From: Planctomycetota bacterium | GTDB lineage: Bacteria > Planctomycetota > UBA8742 > UBA2392 | Assembly (NCBI GenBank): GCA_020638675.1 | Contig: JACKID010000003.1 | Span: forward strand, 186,001-250,000 | Direction: 5' to 3' | DNA: 64,000 nucleotides | Shown here: positions 1-7,550 of the stretch, one piece after another | How positions within the stretch are numbered: the first letter of the stretch is position 1 | Layout: each line of letters opens with the position of its first letter | The notes under the pieces: generated by a model | Databases searched by the model: none | Told to the model about the DNA's origin: nothing | Seen by the model: only the letters and a program-made list of their open reading frames with translations | Position numbers and translations under genes: made by a program

Positions 1-1651
1 GCGTACTTTCAAAGATCACTGCGCGATTGGCTGCCGCGCCGCCGAACACGTCCGGCACGACGGTGTTTCCAAGTTGGCTGAAGGCACTGAGGGTGAGATC
101 CAGCCCGGTGCCGTTCACCGCGTCAGGCCCGGGGTTGCAGACGCGTACGCGCAGGTCGTAGACGTCGTCGACGGCCGCGTTGAGTGTTGCCGGGTCGGCG
201 CTGCCCACGTTGTTGCCGTACTCGGCGGGCTGCAGGTCACCCGCGGCATCCACCCGCCCGATCTGTACGCTGACGAGCAATGGCTCCGTCCGGTCGGTGA
301 CGCGCGCGTCGGCAATGATCTCATGCTCGACATCGCGCTTGCCGCTGGCGATGTCCGGCAGATTCTCCAGGACCAGGTGCACAATGCGGAAATCGGTGCC
401 GGAGGCGACCTTGAGCGCTGTCGCCACCGTGCGCGTCGTGGTCGCGAAGTCCGGGATTCGCAACTGCAGCTCTGTCGAACTCAGGAACTGGTACTCGCCG
501 TCTACGCCGACCGAGTCGCGGTCGACGATGAACTCGGCCTTGCTGTCGTCATTGCTGCGGAAAATGAACCGGTCGGTCGCGCGCAGCCCGTCACCCTTGA
601 TCGTCATGACAACGTTGCCCGAGTAGGGGTAATTCTGCACGTCGAAGCTATCAATGCGCGTCGGGCGCAATGTGCCCGTAGCCTGGGATTGAACGTCGAG
701 AATCTCCGTGGGCGTCGGGTCGAACTGCCCGTTGCTGCGTGCGTCGGAGAGAAAGTCCTCCTGCTGGGTCGTAAGCGCGTGCGTACTCAGCCACAGCAGC
801 AGGCTGCTGACACCGTCTGTCTCAAGCCCGACGAGCGCGGGGATCTGGTTGATCACCGGTTCAGGCGTTCCGAAGTACTGCCCGTCAATCACCGAATCCT
901 GCGCGTCGTGGAACAGCGCCTCATAGAATTCCAGGGCGTCGTCGGCGGCCGCCGTCGTCGAGGCAAAGTCGTTGGCGGCAATCGCGAGCTGCAGGCAGGC
1001 GTAGGCGTATGACTGGTTGCGGTCCTTGTCCTCCAGGTAGAAGACCGTCTGCGGCTCAAACTCCGAGCCGCTCGGAGGCGTGACGCCCTCGCTGGAAGGG
1101 TCGACCTTGATACCGAAGTTCGCGGCCGTCGCTGCGTGCACGGCGTTCACAACATCCCGGTCGAAGCGCAGGTCACCCGCGCCGAATTCCTCCGTCGGCA
1201 GGCGCATCAGGCTGTGGAATGCGATGGTCGTGATCGGGTTGATCGCGACGTAGATCTCACCGCCGCGGAACTCGTTCAGCACGGCCACCCAGGGCTGGTG
1301 GGGCAGGTCCCAGGCGACGTCCGGCGACCCGGCCGCGCCGAAGTTTCGATACATCGCGTTCGGCCCCGGGCGCGCGACCAGAATCAGCGGCTTGCCCAGT
1401 GTTGTGTCCGGCAGCTCGATGTTGAAACGCCCGCTCGCCTTGGTGGTGCCGCTGCGGATACGCCCGACGGTGGAGTCGAGGGACTGGAACTTGAGCGCGT
1501 TGTAGACATCTACCTGGCAGCCGCCGATCGCCGGCTGCCCAACCATGCCGAGCACGCCGCCGAAATCGCCGGTCCGTACGTCGTCACAGCCCGACACCAA
1601 GCCGAGTAGCGCAACGCCCAATGCCAGCACAACGAAGGATCGCTTGAGCAC
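1..1651 (-). CDS. Secreted lipoprotein of unknown function, C-terminus beyond left edge
   Basis: An open frame of about 550 codons on the minus strand runs off the left edge without a stop. It starts with GTG at 1651, two bases after the stop of the upstream gene, so the two are probably co-transcribed. GTG is chosen because it alone precedes a lipoprotein signal: Lys-Arg, a hydrophobic run, then lipobox LVSGC with Cys22. Residues about 35-95 (GQPAIGGCQVDVYN, later SGRFNIELP and PLILVARPG) look like a carboxypeptidase-regulatory-type beta-sandwich. The rest reads as alternating beta-rich and helical segments that I do not recognise. Export and lipidation are well supported; the function is unknown. 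Confidence 0.75.
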   Translation of the reverse strand, partial: MLKRSFVVLALGVALLGLVSGCDDVRTGDFGGVLGMVGQPAIGGCQVDVYNALKFQSLDSTVGRIRSGTTKASGRFNIELPDTTLGKPLILVARPGPNAMYRNFGAAGSPDVAWDLPHQPWVAVLNEFRGGEIYVAINPITTIAFHSLMRLPTEEFGAGDLRFDRDVVNAVHAATAANFGIKVDPSSEGVTPPSGSEFEPQTVFYLEDKDRNQSYAYACLQLAIAANDFASTTAAADDALEFYEALFHDAQDSVIDGQYFGTPEPVINQIPALVGLETDGVSSLLLWLSTHALTTQQEDFLSDARSNGQFDPTPTEILDVQSQATGTLRPTRIDSFDVQNYPYSGNVVMTIKGDGLRATDRFIFRSNDDSKAEFIVDRDSVGVDGEYQFLSSTELQLRIPDFATTTRTVATALKVASGTDFRIVHLVLENLPDIASGKRDVEHEIIADARVTDRTEPLLVSVQIGRVDAAGDLQPAEYGNNVGSADPATLNAAVDDVYDLRVRVCNPGPDAVNGTGLDLTLSAFSQLGNTVVPDVFGGAAANRAVIFEST

Positions 1652-1653
1652 TC

Positions 1654-2391
1654 TTACAGCACCATCCACAGAACGGCCGCCAGCATGCCAAACACCAGCG
1701 TGAGCGCCAGCAGCAGGCCCATGCAGCCTTTCTTGGGCACGGCCTCGGCCGCCTGGCTTTCGCGCCCGGGGATGCGCTTGGCTTCTTCGGGGATTGCGCC
1801 GGCACTGCCGCTGAGGTGCTTCATGCGGCTCATGGCGTCGTCCAGCGGCCCGCCCAGGTTGGGGAACCGGCGACGGCAGGCGCGCAGGACCTCCAGCGCG
1901 CGGTGTGAGCTGGAATCGCCCAGGTACGGGGCGACCTCGGCGATCTGATTTTCCTTCAGCAGCCCCTTTTCGACCAGCTCGCAGACGAAATCGGCGCCGG
2001 GCTCGTACTTCTGCTCTCGCATGGCGCTGACCAGCCGGCTCATGCTGAGAGCGCCGCTGGAGACCCACTCGGTGACGACGTCGCGCCCCGGGCCGGGAAA
2101 ATCGACCATGCCGGCCAGCGCGATGTTCACCGATTCGCGCATGCCCGAAGCGGCACCTTCCTTTAATACGGCAACGGCGTGGAAGTTGCGCATGCCCGCC
2201 GCCTGGGTCATCGCGTCGCGCATGCCCGGCTCGCCTTCCTTCATGCGCGCCCGGATGGCCGCCAGTTTCTGAACCAGTTGCTCGCTCGGGACGGTGAGGT
2301 TGCGCCCGCAGCCCGTGCAATCGAACTGCTCGACCTGGGTTCGGTCGATCTCGTACTTCTTGCCGCAGATGCACTCGACGTAAACGCTCAT
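1654..2391 (-). CDS. Membrane-anchored zinc-ribbon protein, function unknown
   Basis: A 245-residue protein. The N-terminus carries a CxC-x15-CxxC pattern (Cys7, Cys9, Cys25, Cys28), as expected for a small zinc ribbon. The middle (about 40-200) is helical and could be HEAT-like, but no repeat register is clear. The last 22 residues form one hydrophobic helix (about 224-245) that would anchor the protein with the ribbon in the cytoplasm; there is no signal peptide. The lipoprotein gene follows after 2 bp, so they are probably translationally coupled. The arrangement of zinc ribbon plus C-terminal membrane helix recurs in the smaller gene at 31463-31888. No function can be assigned. Confidence 0.75.
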   Translation of the reverse strand: MSVYVECICGKKYEIDRTQVEQFDCTGCGRNLTVPSEQLVQKLAAIRARMKEGEPGMRDAMTQAAGMRNFHAVAVLKEGAASGMRESVNIALAGMVDFPGPGRDVVTEWVSSGALSMSRLVSAMREQKYEPGADFVCELVEKGLLKENQIAEVAPYLGDSSSHRALEVLRACRRRFPNLGGPLDDAMSRMKHLSGSAGAIPEEAKRIPGRESQAAEAVPKKGCMGLLLALTLVFGMLAAVLWMVL

Positions 2392-2445
2392 GGTGGCGGG
2401 AGAATAGCCCCGGTGAGAGGTGGGGTCAAAGTGTTGGTTCCGGGT

Positions 2446-3093
2446 TCAGAACAGCTCGTGCTGCCGCGAGCGACGCTGGCTCGGCGGCGCTATCGCCAGG
2501 CTCGTGGGAATCTCTTCCAGCCGGATCTTTTTCGGGTGAAAGCGCTTCAGCTTGTTGCCGACCACACCCCCGTAGCGCTCCACCAGTTGGTCAAACGACA
2601 GCACCAGGAACGGAAAGCGCTCGACGTCAACGTGAGGCCTGGCGTCTTCAAGGATCAGGTCGACCACCCCGTCGAAGTCCGCATGCTTGTTGCCGTGAAA
2701 CTCGTTGCGCCCGGGGAAGCGTCGCAGGTCGCCGTTGAACTTCGGGCTGATGTGGTACAGCTCGTGCAGCAGGGTGTGCAGTCGCTCGCGCGCCGGCTGG
2801 TCCAGGAAGCGCGGCAGGAAGTAGGTGATGTAGTAGAGGATCTCCTGCCCGCGAACCTTGATGATCGGCCATTGCCACGCATGTCCATCGCGGGTCTTCT
2901 GCTCGCGCTTGCCGTGCTTGAAGCGCAACCCGTGGCACTGGGCGTACACACCGTACCTTGAGCGGGTCCGCGCCTGGCTGACGCCGTGAATCACCTGCCC
3001 GGCGCGAATGTGCGCGAGGCGATCAACGCGCTTCACCAGCAGGTGCACCAGCAGGCTGACGTCGTCGGTAAGATTGTAGGCCCGTTTCGCCAT
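2446..3093 (-). CDS. Small HExxH metallopeptidase-like protein
   Basis: A 215-residue protein with HELYH at residues 110-114, an HExxH zinc-binding signature. Histidines in the following FHGNKH segment (about 133-137) could supply a third ligand. The surrounding pattern (LLHELYHIS, then GDLRRFPGR) resembles the small putative phage-type metallopeptidases found in bacterial chromosomes and phages; that assignment is from memory of the family pattern. There is no signal peptide or membrane helix, so the protein is probably cytoplasmic. An in-frame ATG seven codons upstream (3114) is an alternative start; the ATG at 3093 is preceded by GGGGG. The substrate is unknown and no phage genes lie nearby. 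Confidence 0.7.
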   Translation of the reverse strand: MAKRAYNLTDDVSLLVHLLVKRVDRLAHIRAGQVIHGVSQARTRSRYGVYAQCHGLRFKHGKREQKTRDGHAWQWPIIKVRGQEILYYITYFLPRFLDQPARERLHTLLHELYHISPKFNGDLRRFPGRNEFHGNKHADFDGVVDLILEDARPHVDVERFPFLVLSFDQLVERYGGVVGNKLKRFHPKKIRLEEIPTSLAIAPPSQRRSRQHELF

Positions 3094-3156
3094 GCCCCCA
3101 GTGTATCGGCGCATGCGACACCAAAGCTGTATTGCGCAGGATGTGGAAAAGCAAAC

Positions 3157-3624
3157 CTACGGCCACCAGACGCCGCCCTTCCAGGTAACCAGCATCATGC
3201 CCCACGCGGCGGCCAAGGTGCCGACGATGCCGGTCGCCAGGTGCACGATCCGAATGTTGCGGGAAAGCAGCTTGAGGTGGCGATCGACACTCGACTGCAG
3301 CAGCAGCGCGAATGCGCACACAAGCAACAGCATCCCGCTGCCGTAGCCCAGCACGCGCGACCAGACGTGGACCGGGCCTGTCAGGAAGACGATGGCATCC
3401 GCGGCGGCCAGAGCCATGTATCCGACCGCCGTCATGAACAGCACGCGAACGGTGTTCCGGAAGTAGACCGCCGCCAGCGGAGGCACGGCCAGCCGCTGCT
3501 CCGTCGCCTTGAGCTTCAGCCCCGTGTAAATCGTGCTGAGATTGACCGCGGCCTGCAACGCCACGGCCGACACGATTGCGCCGGGCGCGGCATAGGCAAG
3601 TGAGAGCATCAGGCGTTCGACCAT
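3157..3624 (-). CDS. Four-helix integral membrane protein, function unknown
   Basis: A 155-residue protein with four likely transmembrane helices at about residues 5-28, 55-80, 88-110 and 122-147. The region between the first two contains several basic and polar residues and would be a loop. The coding frame was chosen over two overlapping frames because only this one gives coherent helices and ordinary residue use. The gene is divergent from the HNH endonuclease gene, with about 280 bp between the two starts. It resembles DUF420- or cytochrome-type small membrane proteins only in length; I see no haem or metal motif. Function unknown. Confidence 0.65.
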   Translation of the reverse strand: MVERLMLSLAYAAPGAIVSAVALQAAVNLSTIYTGLKLKATEQRLAVPPLAAVYFRNTVRVLFMTAVGYMALAAADAIVFLTGPVHVWSRVLGYGSGMLLLVCAFALLLQSSVDRHLKLLSRNIRIVHLATGIVGTLAAAWGMMLVTWKGGVWWP

Positions 3625-3703
3625 GCTCGGAGTGTATCGCGGGCGGATTCACTCACTTCATCGAAAATTGACCGGCGGGTGCTTCAACTGGCCTTCCGCA
3701 GGC

Positions 3704-3731
3704 TTGCGCAGCGGTTAATCTCACTTACAAT
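3704..3731 (+). promoter_or_regulatory. Possible sigma-70 promoter for the HNH leader
   Basis: TTGCGC (3704-3709) and TACAAT (3726-3731, five of six matches to TATAAT) are separated by 16 bp. A start near 3738 would give a leader of about 170 nt before the HNH start codon, with the terminator hairpin at its end. The -35 match is poor, so this is tentative. Confidence 0.3.
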
Positions 3732-3737
3732 TCGAGC

Positions 3738-3898
3738 ATGATGAGTGTCAGAAAGACCTGCTATTCAGAGGATATAGGCAGCCGGGCCAGGGTTGTTCGC
3801 AGGCCTGCGCAGGTCCGGATAATGTCCAGGCCAGTTAATCGGAAGAATGCATGACCGGCTCGGCCGGGGGAAATCCACCCCCGGCCGAGTTTCTTTTT
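3738..3898 (+). ncRNA. Candidate small RNA or 5' leader ending in an intrinsic terminator
   Basis: This 160-bp non-coding stretch lies between a plausible promoter and a very strong terminator hairpin placed directly before the HNH endonuclease gene. It contains the 12-bp perfect palindrome CGCAGGCCTGCG (3798-3809). A near copy of that segment, CGCAGGCTTGCGCAG, lies 101 bp upstream at 3697-3711. I do not recognise a known RNA family: it lacks the 4.5S RNA, tRNA and 6S hallmarks I looked for. It could be a free small RNA or an attenuation leader for the HNH gene. Confidence 0.3.
3859..3898 (+). terminator. Strong intrinsic terminator or attenuator just upstream of the HNH gene
   Basis: A perfect 12-bp GC-rich stem (CTCGGCCGGGGG at 3859-3870 with CCCCCGGCCGAG at 3878-3889) closes a 7-nt loop and is followed by TTTCTTTTT (3890-3898). 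The ribosome-binding GGAG of the HNH gene follows immediately at 3899-3902. The position suggests either a terminator for an upstream RNA or attenuation of the HNH gene. Confidence 0.85.
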
Positions 3899-3907
3899 GG
3901 AGCGAGC

Positions 3908-4486
3908 ATGTTGGATCGATCGGTACTCGTGCTGAACAAGAGCTGGACGCCCATCGCGATCACCACCGTGAAGCGCGGTTTCAGCCTCGTGTTCCAGAAC
4001 CATGCCCACATTGTGCATCCGGAAACCTACGAGATGCACGACTTCGAAACATGGCTGAACGAGTACGCACTTCCCGCAGGCGTGGAGCCGCCGGTAGGCC
4101 AGGCCTGGCTGCGTACCACGACGCTCCAGATCCGTGTGCCCGAAGTGCTTGTGCTAGGCCGCTACAACGGGGTGCCCCGGCGCGAGCTGGCCTTCAATCG
4201 CCGGAACATCTACCGCCGCGACGCCTTCCAGTGCCAGTACTGCGGCTCACGCCCCGGGCTGAAGAACCTGAGCATCGACCACGTGAAGCCCGTAAGCAAG
4301 GGCGGCGCCACCAGCTGGGAAAACTGCGTGGTCGCCTGCGTGCGGTGCAACACGCGCAAAGGCAACCGCACGCCCGACCAGGCCAACATGCCGCTGATGA
4401 CGGAGCCCGCCAAGCCGACCTGGAACGACGGCGTCGGGCTGGGCGAGCGCGTGCCGCCCAGCTGGGCCAAGTTCGTGCGCGGATAG
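3908..4486 (+). CDS. HNH endonuclease family protein
   Basis: A 192-residue protein with a C-terminal HNH domain: CQYCG, then IDHVKPVSKGG, WENCVVAC, and RCNTRKGNR. The two CxxC pairs should bind a structural zinc, and the Asp-His of IDH with the Asn of WEN fits the HNH_5-type catalytic centre. The first 100 residues form the usual N-terminal region of this stand-alone family (LVLNKSWTPI near the start). The ATG at 3908 is chosen for its GGAG spacing and because it matches the normal start of the family. An in-frame ATG at 3851 would translate through the terminator stem and add 19 odd residues. These lone HNH proteins are widespread; their biological role is not settled. Confidence 0.85.
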   Translation: MLDRSVLVLNKSWTPIAITTVKRGFSLVFQNHAHIVHPETYEMHDFETWLNEYALPAGVEPPVGQAWLRTTTLQIRVPEVLVLGRYNGVPRRELAFNRRNIYRRDAFQCQYCGSRPGLKNLSIDHVKPVSKGGATSWENCVVACVRCNTRKGNRTPDQANMPLMTEPAKPTWNDGVGLGERVPPSWAKFVRG

Positions 4487-4594
4487 AAAACGCTTTCGAT
4501 TCCGGGTTGGTGATCCGTGGCGGCGGGGCATCGGCCCGGGATCATTTAATGCCCCACGGTCCGCAGCCTGTGCGGACAAGCTACACTATCCGGC

Positions 4595-5881
4595 ATGTTC
4601 GAAGCAGGCGACGAAACCGTAGACATGCGCGCCGAGAACAAGAAACAGCCGCTTCCGATCGGCTGGTTCGCGCTGTTCACGCCGTCAGACGCCATGGCCA
4701 AGGACCGCGGGCTGTATTTCAAGCGGCGCGGGCTGATCATTCTGGTCGGGCTGGTGGTGCTTGCCATCACCTGGGGCTGCGGTCAGTCGCAAGAGTTCGT
4801 CGAGAACCTGTACGCCAACGGCTTCGGGCAGTCCATCGGGCGCGGGCTGGCGACCGTCAGCGGCGTGCTTCCGACCAGTATGGCCGAGCTGCTGCTGTTC
4901 CTCGTAGGCTCATGGTTCTTCGTGCACGCGGCACGTGCCGCCTGGTACGTCGGCTGGCGCAAGCGCAGGGCGCTGAACGCGATCGCCTGCGGCGCGCTGC
5001 ACTTCGGCTCGTTCGCCGTGGTCCTGCTGGCGCTGTTCTACATCTTCTGGGGTTTGAACTACTTCCGCGCGCCACTGGTCGAGCGGCAGGACTGGCAGGA
5101 ATACGAAAAGGCCTCTGCCGAGCCCGACAAAGAACGGGAAGAGCTCTACGACCTGTGCCGCGAGCTGGTGCTGGAAACGAACTACAACTATCTGCTCGCC
5201 ACCGGCAGCGAAGACTATGAAGCCCCCTCCGCCCCCAAGGCCGACCTGGCCGTGATGGACGGAGAGATCGACGTCGGTTTCCAGCGCGTGCAGGCCGAGC
5301 TCAAACTCGACGAGTCGTTTGCCGTGTCGCGCGGGCGCGCCAAGCCCGTCGCGCTGTCCGGCGTGATGAGCGTGCTGCACATAACCGGCTTCTATTTCCC
5401 GTGGACCGGCGAGGCCAACTACAACCGCGTGCAGCCGGCCTGCACGCTGCCGTTTGTCATCGGCCACGAGAAGGCGCACCAGCGTTGCATCAGCAGCGAA
5501 GACGAGGCCAACTTCTTCGGTTTCCTCGCCTGCACGCGCAGCGACGACGCCTACGCGCGTTACTCAGGCTACCTGTTCGCGCAGCGCCAGTTGCTTTGGG
5601 AGCTGATGAAGATCGACCCCGACCGCGCCAAGGCGCTGCTCGAGCTGCGCTACAAAGGAGTGCAGCGTGACGTCGACTCCATCCGCGCCTACTGGGAAAA
5701 GCTGGACCAGGGCGTCGCGGGCGAGGTCGGCAAGGCCAGCCACGCGGTGAACGACGCCTATCTCAAGACCAATGGTGTGAAGGGCGGCATCGACAGCTAC
5801 CAGCTGAGCGCGAAGCTGCTGATCGTTTATGCACGCAAGGCCGGTGGATTGGTCTATCGGCCTGAGTCGAAAGAACCTTAG
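4595..5881 (+). CDS. DUF3810-like membrane zinc metalloprotease
   Basis: A 428-residue protein with three predicted membrane helices (about 45-62, 96-115 and 136-155) followed by a large soluble domain. HEKAH at 291-295 is an HExxH zinc motif and the Glu of DEAN (303-306) is the likely third ligand, giving a gluzincin-like site. The segment LPFVIGHEKAHQ and the following EDEANF match what I know of the DUF3810 family, whose substrates are unknown. The ATG at 4595 is taken as the start; ATG at 4625 is an alternative with no better ribosome-binding site. The gene ends 5 bp before mnmA, so the two are probably co-transcribed. Confidence 0.75.
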   Translation: MFEAGDETVDMRAENKKQPLPIGWFALFTPSDAMAKDRGLYFKRRGLIILVGLVVLAITWGCGQSQEFVENLYANGFGQSIGRGLATVSGVLPTSMAELLLFLVGSWFFVHAARAAWYVGWRKRRALNAIACGALHFGSFAVVLLALFYIFWGLNYFRAPLVERQDWQEYEKASAEPDKEREELYDLCRELVLETNYNYLLATGSEDYEAPSAPKADLAVMDGEIDVGFQRVQAELKLDESFAVSRGRAKPVALSGVMSVLHITGFYFPWTGEANYNRVQPACTLPFVIGHEKAHQRCISSEDEANFFGFLACTRSDDAYARYSGYLFAQRQLLWELMKIDPDRAKALLELRYKGVQRDVDSIRAYWEKLDQGVAGEVGKASHAVNDAYLKTNGVKGGIDSYQLSAKLLIVYARKAGGLVYRPESKEP

Positions 5882-5886
5882 CCGCC

Positions 5887-6960
5887 GTGTCACAAGTTCT
5901 CGTTGCCATGTCCGGGGGGGTCGACTCCTCCGTCACCGCGGCCCTGCTAAAGGAGCAGGGGCATGAGATCGTCGGGCTGTTCATGCGCAACGGCGTGACG
6001 GCCGGCAGCGCTGCGAAGTCGAACAAGCAGGGCTGCTGCTCTTTGGCGGATTCGCAGGATGCGCGCTTTGTGGCGTCGCAGTTGGGCGCGCGGTTTTACG
6101 TGCTCAACTTCGCCGAAGACTTCCAGCGCGTGATCGACTACTTCGTCGACGAATACAAGCGCGGGCGCACCCCCAACCCCTGCGCCGTATGCAACACCGA
6201 CCTGAAGTTCGGCAAGCTGCTGGACTACGCACGTGCAGTTGGCGCCGAAAAGGTCGCGACGGGGCACTACTCGCGCGTCGAGCACCGTGACGGGCGTTGG
6301 CGATTGCTGCGCGGCGTGGACCGCTCCAAGGACCAGAGCTACTATCTGTTCGGGCTGACGCAGGAGCAATTGAGCCGCGCCGTGTTTCCGCTGGGCGGAA
6401 TGACCAAACCCGAAGTGCGCGAACTGGCGGGCAAGTTTGCGCTGAAAACACGCGACAAGCCGGAAAGCATGGAGATCTGTTTCGTGCCGGAGGGCGACTA
6501 TCGCGCGGTCGTGGCGCAGCATTCTCCCGATGCCCTCGTGCGCGGAGAGATCGTCAGCACCAGCGGCGAGAAGCTGGGCGAGCACGACGGTGTCGCCGGT
6601 TTCACGATTGGCCAGCGTCGCGGTATCGGCATCGCCGCGCCCAAGGCTCTGTACGTGGTGAAGCTGGAGCCCGAGACGAACACCGTGGTCGTGGGCGACG
6701 TCGAAGACCTGGAGATCGAGCGCATTCGTGTCGCGAACCTGAACTGGATCGCCATCGAATCACTGACGGACGGCGAGCAGCTGCGCGCCAACGTGAAGGT
6801 GCGCTATCGCCACGAGGGCGAGCCAGCCACGATCATCGGCGGGAGGGACAGCATCGAGATCGTGTTCGACGCCCCGATCCGCGCCGCCACACCCGGCCAG
6901 TGTGCCGTGTTCTATTCGCCCGACTCTGACGAAGTCCTCGGCGGGGGCTGGATCGTCTAG
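5887..6960 (+). CDS. mnmA: tRNA-specific 2-thiouridylase MnmA
   Basis: A 357-residue enzyme that thiolates U34 in the anticodons of Lys, Glu and Gln tRNAs, using ATP and sulfur relayed as a persulfide. The PP-loop SGGVDSS sits at residues 9-15. The catalytic cysteine pair is visible: Cys99 in NPCAVCN and Cys198 in SMEICFV. The length matches the family (about 360). The start is GTG at 5887, which places the PP-loop at the normal distance; the ATG at 5908 would cut into it. Its 3' end overlaps the convergent DUF1266-like gene by 4 bp. No other thiolation genes are adjacent. Confidence 0.95.
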   Translation: MSQVLVAMSGGVDSSVTAALLKEQGHEIVGLFMRNGVTAGSAAKSNKQGCCSLADSQDARFVASQLGARFYVLNFAEDFQRVIDYFVDEYKRGRTPNPCAVCNTDLKFGKLLDYARAVGAEKVATGHYSRVEHRDGRWRLLRGVDRSKDQSYYLFGLTQEQLSRAVFPLGGMTKPEVRELAGKFALKTRDKPESMEICFVPEGDYRAVVAQHSPDALVRGEIVSTSGEKLGEHDGVAGFTIGQRRGIGIAAPKALYVVKLEPETNTVVVGDVEDLEIERIRVANLNWIAIESLTDGEQLRANVKVRYRHEGEPATIIGGRDSIEIVFDAPIRAATPGQCAVFYSPDSDEVLGGGWIV

Positions 6961-7547
6961 AGCGAGGTGTCGTACGCCACGCCGCGGAAGTTGCTCTGTT
7001 TGAGCTGCGCCAGATTCTCATTCAGCGACTTGCGCGCTGCTGCTACCCACTCACCCTTCTGCTTGTCCAGCGCGGCATTCATGGCGTCCGCGACACCCTG
7101 CCACGAATCATGGGCGGCTTTCACCTGTCGCCCGACTTCCAGGGCTCGCCGCCAGGACTCCTCCTGGCTCAGGTAGCCCGCGCCGGCGCCGATACGCAGC
7201 ATGTTGATCAAGCGAACGCCGTGCCAGGCGGGGTCGGCCGGGAGCATCAGCGCCAGCCTGTCGGCGCGCTTGAGCAGGTCATCGCGGTTGTCGATGCTCC
7301 AGTCACGCTTCAGGCTGGCCTGGCAGGCGACGTCGCCGCTGGCATAGGCCGGGTCCCTGTAGTTGATAAAGCCGAACGCAACCTGCAGCCATGCCCGTGC
7401 CGGATCCTGGGCGTCCTCGGCCATCGACGCCTCAATGGCCTTCGTCATGCGGGAAGCCAGCAGCAGAAGCCCGCCGAAGGCCAGCACGAGTACCCCGACC
7501 AGCGAACCGACGGCGATCAGCAGGACTGTCCAGATGGAGGCAAGCAT
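6957..7547 (-). CDS. Membrane-anchored DUF1266-like protein
   Basis: A 196-residue protein with one N-terminal membrane helix (about 5-31) and a soluble domain. The stretch NMLRIGAGAGYLSQEESW (about 118-135) followed by DSWQG matches the conserved core of DUF1266 proteins (GYLSEEEAW and a downstream SW motif), including the WSIDNRDDLL segment upstream. The family's function is unknown. The stop overlaps the mnmA stop tail-to-tail. The start lies 3 bp downstream of the acyl-CoA dehydrogenase stop on the same strand, so co-transcription with 7551-8735 is likely. Confidence 0.7.
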   Translation of the reverse strand: MLASIWTVLLIAVGSLVGVLVLAFGGLLLLASRMTKAIEASMAEDAQDPARAWLQVAFGFINYRDPAYASGDVACQASLKRDWSIDNRDDLLKRADRLALMLPADPAWHGVRLINMLRIGAGAGYLSQEESWRRALEVGRQVKAAHDSWQGVADAMNAALDKQKGEWVAAARKSLNENLAQLKQSNFRGVAYDTSL

Positions 7548-7550
7548 CGA

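Noticed and set aside
74..1012. Long plus-strand open frame at the left edge
   Set aside because: It is antisense to the lipoprotein frame, which has a start, lipobox and ordinary composition.
3781..3840. Possible 4.5S signal-recognition-particle RNA because of AGGTCCGGA
   Set aside because: The partner strand of the SRP loop (AGCAG with GGAA) is missing and the flanks do not pair.
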